A DNA stretch of 64,000 bases from Mytilus trossulus (Eukaryota; Mollusca; Bivalvia; Mytilida; Mytilidae). The notes below the pieces were generated by a model. That model had not been told where the DNA came from. It made no database searches and worked only from the letters and a program-made list of their open reading frames with translations. A program made the position numbers and the translations under genes. Where the stretch lies: assembly GCF_036588685.1 (NCBI RefSeq), contig NC_086374.1, positions 37,316,886-37,380,885 of the forward strand, read 5' to 3'. Positions 55,311 to 64,000 of this stretch are shown here, in pieces. Position 1 is the stretch's first letter; every line of letters starts with the position of its first letter.

Positions 55311-56167
55311 CAAGTCAGGAATATGACAGTTGCTATCCATTCGTTTAGTGTGTTTATCAATTGAGCTTTTGATTTGGCCATTTGATAAGAGACTTTCCTT
55401 TTAAGCTCAACTGTCCGGAGGGACAAGTGAGCTTTTCTCATCACTTGGCGTCTGTCATCCGTGGTCGTCGTCCGTCGTCGTCGTCGTCCGTTAACTATTT
55501 TGAACTTCTTATAGAGAACCACATAATGGAATGGAACCAAACATGGCACGAATGTTCCTTATAAGGTGCTGACCAAGTGTTGTTACTTTGTAGCCAATCC
55601 ATCATCCGAGATGGCCACCAGTGGGGGACTTAGTTTAACATGGATCCCTATGGGAAATGTATACAAATGTCTTCTTTTAGAGAACCACATAATGGAATGA
55701 AACCAAACATAGCATGAATGTTCCTTATGAGGTGCTGACAAGGTGTTGTTAATTTGTCGCCGATCCAACATCCAAGATGACCGCCAGTGGGGGGACTTAG
55801 TTTATCATAGGACCCTATGGGAAATGCATACAAAAGTCTTCTTCTAGAGAACCACTTAATGGAATGAAACCAAACATATCATAATTGTTACTTATGAGGT
55901 GCTGGCCAAGTGTTGGAACTAAGTAGTCGATCCGTCATCCAAGATGGCTGCCAGCGGGGGACTAAGCTTAACATAGGACCCCATGAGAAATACAAACAAA
56001 TGTCTTCTTTTAGAAAACTACATAATGGAATGCAATATTAACCAAATTTAATCTTCTTTTATATGATTTCAAAAACCCAAGTAGAGTAAGGTGAACGATA
56101 CTGGCTTTTGAGAGCCTCTAGTTGAATTTTCCTCGTAGTTCAGTATTTTTGTGATTTTACTTTTTGA
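55311..56167 (+). mobile_element. family B repeat split by a family E insertion
   Basis: The left half (55311-55401) runs 'aagtcaggaatatgacagtt' to 'gactttcctttt'. The right half (56121-56167) resumes 'ttgaattttcctcgtagttc' to 'cagtatttttgtgatttta'. The 720-bp insert (55402-56120) opens 'agctcaactgtccggaggga', 'caagtgagcttttctcatca', then (cgt)n. It holds 3.2 tandem units of 166-167 bp starting 'gagaaccacataatggaatg' (55514, 55680, 55847, 56013). It shares its head with 28855-30525 but has a different interior. Confidence 0.85.
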
Positions 56168-56404
56168 TAGGATATAATTGGTAATTGTACAGATCAGACG
56201 ACTTACTGATATACGAAACTGCAGATATAAAAACCACGTAATCATGTTGCTTATAATTCGCGAACAGACATATCTTTAATATTGGTAAATTATTTCATGT
56301 AACCAAAACCTTGTGTATGATCAATTTCAATCCTTCCTCCGTATAACACTATGATTCCATTGCTCGTGTAAGGTGCACTCCCATGAAAATAGTGTTAAAA
56401 TGGT

Positions 56405-56610
56405 GTAAATAAAGGCAACATTGGTATACCGCTGTTCAAAACTCATAAATCCATGGACAAAAAGCAAATCGGGGTAACAAACTAAAACCGAGGGAAACGC
56501 ATTAAATATAAGAGGAGAGAGAACAACGACATTACACTAAAATGTAGCACACACGGAAACGGACCGAGCATCAGACAAAATCCCACGAGAATCAGAGGGA
56601 ACATTTGAAG
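56405..56610 (-). repeat. dispersed repeat, family F, reverse copy
   Basis: 'aaaggcaacattggtatacc', 'catggacaaaaagcaaatcg', 'aaccgagggaaacgcattaa' and 'acggaccgagcatcagacaa'. It is the reverse complement of 51911-52140. The minus-strand frame at 56537-56809 is unsupported. Confidence 0.8.
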
Positions 56611-58148
56611 CATTCACAATCGTCAAGTATAATTTATGACATGTGACCACCACCAATTGTTTCCTGAACAATTGAATTTGACCCGATCCCGAGACTATAT
56701 CTGGGTTAAAAAATATTTTTGGTATAGAACCAACAGCAAGAAAATGTGCCATTCTGATTGAAGACACCTGTTGCTTCAAAAAAGGCAAATGTATGAAATC
56801 ATTCATCATGTAAAAGAAAAAATATCAGAATTTCTTTTTCATTCAATTGCATAATTAGTTTGGTCTTTCATTAACTAATTCCAACTTGCGTTATTCTGAT
56901 AGTTACTCTATCTTAATTGCCTGCTGGACTTCAAACGTGAAATGAAAGATGCTTAGATGTAATATAAAGCAAATTTAAGTTGAAATTATTGTGCGGTGTA
57001 ATTCTCTGTCTATATCCAGCGAAAGTGTAGCATACTTTCACTTCTCTCTCTGTAGATGTTGACCATGCTATAATTGCGTTTAAAGACTTATGCTCTGTTT
57101 CCTTTCTTAATTAAGCCAGAACGTATTTGCTCAAATTATTTAAAAAAAACTGCTTGGTTAATGGCCATCTTGGAAAAACAAACTGAGAAGTCCTTCTTTA
57201 AATATACCTTGTTAATTTCTGCATCATTTGGTCTCTTGTGAAGAGTTATTTCGTTGGCAAGTATACCGCATATTTTTATTTTATATCATATCATAAGAAA
57301 ACTTTGTTGGAACTACTGAGTTGTAAATTGAATGACACTGGTTGTAAAAAACCATTTGTGATATTATGACGGAGACGAAGATTGGTTGGAAATAAAGCCC
57401 TAATTACAGTGTTTGCAGGCGGTACATTTATAGCATCGTTACAATGTGCTCTATTTATATTTATTCGTTAAGAAAATATGACCTGGCTTGTTTATCTCTT
57501 TTGCTATTAAATCAATCTAAAATCGTTATTATTACAGTGGATTACTGTCAATTATTATTAGTATCATTGTATGGAAGAAAATAATTAACCGTAGATAGAA
57601 TACTTTGCGAACGTTAAACCCAATCTGATATTGTTATAGAAGTTTAAAGACTTTTCCAATTGAAATAAAATCAAATTGTCTGACCGTAGAATAAACGTAT
57701 TCCCTAGGTAATAATTGATTATAATATCAAATCTAAAAACTGTCACATATTTTTAGTGGTATAGTCCGCAATCAGATAAATGACTTGCAATACGTACACA
57801 GTGTACAAACATTAAGTCATACCCCTCTATCTCTATCTCCAGCGTTGTTGGCGTCTTTGATCAATTTATTTGCATGTTTATTTATGTTTCAGTTAGTTGT
57901 GTTGCATGTTTTTGTCGTATGTTTTCACTTTTTTGGCGTTGTATCCCTATGATGTCTGATAGGGTTGATCACCTTATGTTGACAATATAACGCTGTTATA
58001 AACAAATGTGGAATATTCCACTAGTTATATTACATTTTCCCCTGACAAAGTCCGTACCAGGTCGGAAATATGACAGTTGTTTTCACTCGTTTCGTTGTTT
58101 GATGAGGAGTTTTTTTTTGGAATTTACCTTTGACTTCGGTAAATACCT
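56611..58148. other. no gene seen
   Basis: AT-rich. A diverged family B-like piece ('ccgtaccaggtcggaaatat', 'gacagttgttttcactcgtt') lies at 58045-58110, directly before the family D copy. Confidence 0.4.
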
Positions 58149-58203
58149 TTTTATACGACTGCAAATTTTGAAAAAAATTTCGTCGTATATTGCTATCACG
58201 TTG

Positions 58204-58247
<44 letters not shown>

Positions 58248-60035
58248 CGAATACTTTTAGTTTTCGCACTCTAACTTTAGTAAAAGTGAATAGAAATCTA
58301 TGAAATTTTAACACAAGGTTTATGACCATAAAAGGAAGGCTGGTATTGATTTTGGGAGTTTTGGTCCTAATATTTTAGGAATTAGGGGCCAAAAAGGGCC
58401 CAAATAAGCATTTTCTTGGTTTTCGCACTATAACTTTAGTTTAAGTTAATAGAAATCTATGAAATTTTGATACAAGGTTAATGACCACAAAAGAAAGGTT
58501 GGGATTGATTTTGGGAGTTTTGGTTTCAACAGTTTAGGAATTAGGGGCCAAAAAAGGGTCCAAATAAGCATTATTCTTGGTTTTCGCACAATAACTTTAG
58601 TTAAAGTAAATAGAAATCAATGAAATTTAAACACAATGTTTATGACCACAAAAGGAAGGTTTTTATTGATTTTGGGAGTTTCGGTCCCAACAGTTTAGGA
58701 ATTAGGGGCCAAAAAGGGACCCAAATAAGCATTTTTCTTGGTTTTCGCACCATAGCGTTAGTATAAGTAAATAGAAATCTATGAAATTTAAACACAAGGT
58801 TTATGACTATAAAAGGAAGGTTGGTATTGATTTTGGGAGTTTTGGTCCCAACAGTTAAGGAAAAAGGGGCCCAAAGGGTCCAAAATTAAACTTTGTTTTG
58901 ATTTCATCAAAATTGAATAATTGGGGTTCTTTAATATGCCGAATCTAACTGTGTATGTAGATTCTTATTTTTTGGTCCCGTTTTCAAATTGGTCTACATT
59001 AAGGTCCAAAGGGTCCAAAATTAAACTTAGTTTGATTTTAACAAAAATTGAAACCTTGGGGTTCTTTGATATGCTGAATCTAAAAATGTACTTAGATTTT
59101 TGATTATTGGTCCAGTTTTCAAGTTGGCCCAAATCGAGGTCCAAAATTAAACATTGTTTGATTTCATCAAAAATTGAATAATTGGGGTTCTTTGATATGC
59201 CAAATCTAACTGTGTATGTAGATTCTTAATTTTTGGTCCAGTTTTAAAATTGGTCTAAATTAAAGTGCAAAGGGTCCAAAATTAAACTAAGTTTGATTTT
59301 AACAAAAATCAAATTCTTGGGCCTCTTTGATATGCTGAATCTAAACATGTACTTAGATTTTTGATTATGGGCCCAGTTTTCAAGTTGGTCCAAATCAGGA
59401 TCTAAAATTATTATATTAAGTATTGTGCAATAGCAAGTCTTTTCAATTGCACAGTAAAGTAAGCAAGAAATATCTGCAAGAAATTTTTTTAATTGGAGTT
59501 ATCTTTCTTTGTCCAGAATCAACTTAAATCTTTGTTATATACAATATACAATGTATATTCACTTTTTACTACCAACTGATAAATTTAAATTATCTTTACC
59601 ATTCAGTGATAACAAGCAGTTTTTTTACATCTTAATATTATATGATGTATTTAAATGAGTAGTAATTGTTGCAAACTCCATTAGAATATTTTAATTGAAA
59701 TTAGTTTTGGAATAAGGGAAAGGGGGATGTGATTAAAAAATTGGGTTCAATTTTTCTCATTTGAAATTTCATAAATAAAAAAAAAAATTCTTCAAACATT
59801 TTTTTGAGAGGATTAATATTCAACAGCATAGTGAATTGCTCTAAGAGAAAACAAAAAAATTAAGTTCATTTGAATACATTCATTCTGTGTCAGAAACCTA
59901 TGCTGTGTCAACTATTTAATCACAATCCAAATTTAGAGCGGAATCCAGCTTGAATGTTGTGTCCATACTTGCCCCAACTGTTCAGGGTTCAACCTCTGCG
60001 GTCGTATAAAGCTACGCCCTGCGGAGCATCTGGTT
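58149..60035 (+). mobile_element. 1.9-kb non-coding element, family D, copy 2
   Basis: Matches 42913-44869 almost base for base. Differences: a (GTC)14 run at 58206-58247 instead of (GTC)8; a deletion of about 100 bp at 59455 between two short 'cagta' repeats; and scattered substitutions. It ends with 'gcggtcgtataaagctacgc' and 'cctgcggagcatctggtt'. Frames that translate the (GTC)n run as poly-Ser or poly-Arg (58006-58329) are not genes. Confidence 0.85.
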
Positions 60036-62546
60036 TAACCATAATCAGGCATAGTCAAGTTATTGTATAATTGTTCTAATTACAACGTCATGTGTCATGT
60101 GCTGTTGTGCAGTACTCTTTGGTTCTAAGTTTAATAAAATATGTTCAACTCACCAAGTGCATCGTATAACAACGATAACAGTTACATGTTGTTGCATGAT
60201 ACGTTTGAAGAAATAAATCCATCATTAAGGCGTTATTAATGTCTTAATTCATCATAGGGAAAAAATACGAACAGGAAGTGATAATACATATTGACTGTAA
60301 ATATTGCATAACAGATGGTTAGTCATTTAGAAATTAATCTTAGCTTGGTATTTTATTTGTATATTTAGTGAGGAAAAAATATTTTGACAAAAGTTAAAGA
60401 TACCAAAGGGACACATATGTTTCTTTTAATTCGAACAAATTTAGTTAAACCACTTGTATGAACCACTTGGTGTGTTTCATGGTGATCCTATCGTCTCGAG
60501 CCCAATCTTTTCATAGTTTTATACAAAGGGTGGATCAAACCCAATCACAAACCTGTGTCTGCGAAAGGTGCACTGTTGACCTGTAAGCCATCGCCAATAA
60601 AGGGTATCGTTTGCGTACTTTTAGTACAGTTATATCTATATCCAAATAAAATTGTATCGTCTTTGATATACATTGAAGGCTGAAAAGGGACCTTTAGTTG
60701 CTTACATTCAATTCATGTGGACGTTGTTGATGCGTCTCATTGCCAATCAAACAAAAACTGTAGTTCCATTCTAAGTAACAGATATATTAAGAAACTGGCA
60801 AACAGCATAGCCAACGAGCCACCCACAATACTGTTCACCCAATGTGTTTATGGAATATGGTTTCAATGTGTAACGATACAACGCAACAAACAGGGTGTTC
60901 ATCCTACATCATATAAGGCTTGCCTTTATTTACTAGTGTATAGGCGGCATTATAGTGATACACTCATGAATCACAGTCCAGGCTACATTCAAACTTTAAA
61001 GGATTGAGAAGATGTATCACCGGTTCCTTAGACATCATGTCCTGTGCATGAAGCAAGGCAAACCAGTTATGTAGTACAGCTAAAAAAACCAATATGGATA
61101 AAAGCTACCTAATCAAAATCCTAGAAGATAAAAAAGAATCGCTTTTGATTATAATTTAGAAAATTCCGACGGAGTTTTGAGATGGAAACTATGATGCGTA
61201 GACTTAGACATTGTCACTGTAGCAACTTTAAAGAGAAGAAACTGTACAGGTCAGCAATGCGAGCTTTAATTAGATTTTTAAAGTCCAAAATATGGATCAT
61301 ATCATAACATGGAACATTATAGCTGACAATGCGGTATGGGCTTTGCTCATTGTTGAAGACCGTACGGTGACCTATAGTTGTTAATGTCTGTGTCATTTTG
61401 GTCTTTTCTGGATAGTTGTCTCATTGGCAATCATACCACATCTTCTTTTTTATAAACACAAGATGAGCTGCAATCTCACACACAAGTTCAATTGAAAAAC
61501 ATATTATGAACCTTATGCATTTATTCTTTAATGCGATCACGCTAAGCGGAAATGCTTGCGATATAATAATTTATTCAGCCCTGCTCAGATAAACCGACAT
61601 ATACGTATTAAATTCATACCCAGTAAAACGGATGTTGATCTGCACCAATTGGGGGGGGGGGGGTATTAGTTTACACTGTTTTTCAAATATAAAATATGTG
61701 AAACCATACGCATGCATATGGCAGAGAAGAAAACAAGAGGTCATTGTTCATACCTAGTTTTATGAATATTTTTTATTTATAGTTTTCCATGCACTATCAA
61801 TAAGAGTATAAGCTTATATCAAGTAAATGCGATTGTACTTTTGACCTCGGACTTTTTTTATACTTAAAGGCAAACTCCAACCAAACTTCAACAGACCTTC
61901 AAAGCATGCGTTATAGTACATGCCAATTGTTTCTCTGAATAATATTGCTTTCACTTATGGTTTCACAATACATTTCATGTATCCCATTGTACGCATGACT
62001 ATTCTTATACTAGCTTCTTCAGATGAATGTAGCGAAAAGCGCATTGTTCTATACTGTTTATTGATTATATGTTTTTGCGTTGTTTATTCAATCCATTTTC
62101 TAAGCATGTGGTCGAGATTTTATAAGATATTCAAACTTACGGCAATCACGTTGGATAATACATGATAATTTGTGCCATTTCTCAACCTTTTAAATTAAAC
62201 AGTGGACATATTAATTTGGAAAGAGAAGAATTGCTCTTGTATTCATCCAAATTCATTTATAGATTTTAAATGCAGATATGTTATTTTTGTATGAAATCAT
62301 ATTAAAAAAATGGTATTCACAAGCAACCCGATGCATTTCTAAACATTTAAAAACAAAAGTCAATTGAATGGTTTAATAATGACAAAGGTTAACAACGTTA
62401 TTACAAAATAGACCTGAACATACAGGATTATTTCCTATAATAAACACAAAAAATACAAACCATAGGAAAGCACACTGTTCCATGGAATAAATTTGGATAC
62501 TTCATGAGCATTTTCCAAATATGAGCAAATAAAAACATGAAAAAAA
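60036..62546. other. intergenic; one family C repeat and a poly-G run
   Basis: No supported gene. A 96-codon frame at 60717-61007 is mixed in composition but has no domain, splice or promoter support. A family C copy in reverse occupies 61255-61447. A run of 12 G's lies at 61652-61663. The 3' UTR of the minus-strand gene at 62547 probably occupies part of 62200-62546. Confidence 0.4.
61255..61447 (-). repeat. dispersed repeat, family C, reverse copy
   Basis: On the minus strand: 'agatgtggtatgattgccaa', 'tgagacaactatcc', 'acaactataggtcaccgtac', 'ggtcttcaacaatgagcaaa' and 'gcccataccgcattgtcagc'. It is the fullest copy in the window. Confidence 0.8.
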
Positions 62547-63566
62547 TCACGCAATATCATCGTCGATCGATGTTTCTAAATATGGCCTGACGTCTGGCTC
62601 TGGCATATTACTGACTTCTTTCATATCTTGCATTTCAAATTCATAAAATTCCGTTGACGGTAGAATAGGCTCAGTATGAGCATGAGGCATACCGTTAATT
62701 TGATTACAGTCAAGTTCCTGTTCTTGTTCATCGTTATCATGCAAAATTATTGAATCACCGTGCTCATGACGGGGATGGTGGTGATTATGATTGAGATCCT
62801 GCATAATGCTAGACTCTTGATGGCTATGGTGACGAATTCCACTATGGGACTGTCCTGAATGAGTACAGTGGCCTCGACCGTGGTGATGGTGACCGGAATG
62901 TTTGTGAGAAGATGAAGATGAACCTTTTCGGTGAACCCCAGCAATTACATAATTTGTGTTCCCGTTACAATGTCCATTATTATGAACTGGAAGTTCAAAT
63001 ACATAACCTTCGCTTTGGTCTGAAAACATGTCGTCATGACCGGCAGTCATTGTTACACTCTCACTGAAGTCATACAGTTCATCATTAAAGTGAGATGACA
63101 TACTGTCATATTTTCTAGTTTTTTGTTTCCCTCTCCAGTGTATCGACGATGGCCATCGTAATAACAAAATAACAAACACAATCATAGAAAGAGCCAGCAC
63201 TGCACCTATACTACTTCCAATAGAAACGGGGATGTGCCAACTTCGCGTTGAAGCGTCAACACATTTTTGTAACGTTGCTGTATCGTTTCTTAACATCATT
63301 AAACATAGTCTATAATAAGTGTCAGCTACTAAATTGTGAACGGTGTAAGAATGGATAGTTGGTGACAGGTGAGGTCCATACTGGATGTAGGAACTAGCAA
63401 TCTTCTGGTAATGAACACGGTATCCCAGAACATTTGACACAGTATCAGGATTTGCTCTCCATAGTATTTCAACTGACGAAGTACTTGTTGACGAAACTTC
63501 CACTGCATCTATGAAAATTGGTAATTTTTCGGTTGAAGCCATTGTTTCCAATATTTCAAGTATCAT
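62547..63566 (-). CDS. single-pass membrane protein: fibronectin III domain, TM, histidine-rich tail (last exon)
   Basis: A 339-codon frame ends with TGA at 62547-62549. Residues 20-107 form a fibronectin type III domain: SSVEILWRANPD (conserved Trp), LGYRVHYQK and YTVHNLVADTYYRLCL (conserved Tyr-Leu pattern). Residues 112-137 are a hydrophobic helix (IPVSIGSSIGAVLALSMIVF...). The tail is acidic, with a His/Ser-rich stretch at 216-272 (HHHH and many single His) and a DDDIA end. Typical FN3 exons begin in phase 1, and an acceptor 'aattttcatag' lies at 63509 in exactly that phase. The ATG at 63566 is therefore probably intronic, and the gene continues upstream, off the right edge, with more extracellular domains. 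The first exon proper would then be 62547-63508. A cell-adhesion or receptor role is inferred; the family is not recognised. Confidence 0.8.
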   Translation of the reverse strand: MILEILETMASTEKLPIFIDAVEVSSTSTSSVEILWRANPDTVSNVLGYRVHYQKIASSYIQYGPHLSPTIHSYTVHNLVADTYYRLCLMMLRNDTATLQKCVDASTRSWHIPVSIGSSIGAVLALSMIVFVILLLRWPSSIHWRGKQKTRKYDSMSSHFNDELYDFSESVTMTAGHDDMFSDQSEGYVFELPVHNNGHCNGNTNYVIAGVHRKGSSSSSHKHSGHHHHGRGHCTHSGQSHSGIRHHSHQESSIMQDLNHNHHHPRHEHGDSIILHDNDEQEQELDCNQINGMPHAHTEPILPSTEFYEFEMQDMKEVSNMPEPDVRPYLETSIDDDIA

Positions 63567-64000
63567 TTCACAATAATGTTATAATGTAACGGTTGTTGAT
63601 TGTTACTCGAATGAAAAGTGAATTATTCCATTTCAATAGTATTCAGCATAAGCAATATGCAGTTAATAATCCCTATCTGAAATGTTGCTGATAACCAAAA
63701 GATACTCGTATGAGTTTCACGGAAACCAAGTGCTAAGCAATTTCTTGATATATGTTAGTTATGTTGGAAGAAATCAAATGTATTTTTAATTGTACTTACG
63801 GCGATTATTTTAACATCCAGAATTAATTCGGAAATAAATAGAATCCCTAGATCGTAGATTCAGCGGGAAACAATTATCCCAGCACCATCATAATATATAG
63901 ATCATGATCTGAATCTTATAATGATTGCACGGACACAGCCAGTCGTCTATTTGATTTATAAATCAATTCTTTCCCCACACATTTTTTAATGGATTACAAT
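63567..64000. other. probable intron of the FN3 gene; nothing else seen
   Basis: AT-rich sequence up to the window edge with no convincing exon on the minus strand. Confidence 0.4.

Noticed and set aside
58006-58329. Poly-serine and poly-arginine proteins
   Set aside because: Translations of the (GTC)n run of the family D element; the same happens at 42837-43076.
60717-61007. 96-codon frame with fairly normal composition
   Set aside because: No domain, splice or promoter support, and flanked by repeats; a chance frame cannot be excluded.

Overview
This is a gene-poor, AT-rich, repeat-dense animal nuclear window. A bivalve mollusc, most likely a marine mussel of the Mytilus type, is the best guess. 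The reasons are: split genes with GT-AG introns; a recognisable metazoan cilium gene (calaxin/EFCAB1); a GT47 exostosin-like gene; and many dispersed repeat families that I associate with mussel genomes from memory. No alignment could be run, so the species is inferred.

Gene layout. (1) 1149-7537 (+): the 3' part of a single-pass membrane protein with a proline-rich cytoplasmic tail. (2) 13470-14885 (+): an exostosin-family glycosyltransferase whose 5' end is unresolved. (3) 18692-19429 (-): an unrecognised lysine-rich protein, apparently intronless. (4) 20966-26365 (+): calaxin/EFCAB1 in seven exons, 216 residues, three EF-hands; the phases of all seven exons agree. (5) 41625-41789 (+): one first coding exon of an unrecognised gene. 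(6) 62547-63566 (-): the last exon of a membrane protein with one fibronectin type III domain, a TM segment and a histidine-rich tail; it runs off the right edge. Genes 3 and 4 are divergent, 1.5 kb apart.

Most of the rest is mobile or repeated DNA. There is a foldback element in an intron of gene 1 (3368-4817), a tRNA-derived SINE (about 8073-8328), and a mosaic of reverse transcriptase fragments (9105-10915 and 12755-12880). A 36-bp satellite lies at 11606-12387. A degraded Ty3/Gypsy-like LTR element without RT or integrase lies at 30686-34978. A hAT-type element with an exact 8-bp target duplication contains a broken RT gene (36917-39864), and a second broken RT copy lies at about 50290-51109. 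Two very similar 1.9-kb elements lie at 42913-44869 and 58149-60035, with a diverged relative at 1406-1948. Several short tandem duplications and nested insertions show recent turnover.

No CRISPR array, operon or prokaryotic feature is present. The genes do not form a pathway. The only functional link I can suggest is that calaxin (outer dynein arm) has a forkhead-type site just upstream of its start codon, as expected for a cilium gene. The least explained objects are the foldback element, the RT-carrying hAT-type element, the in-frame junction between two RT families, and the 36-bp satellite rich in splice-donor-like sequence.
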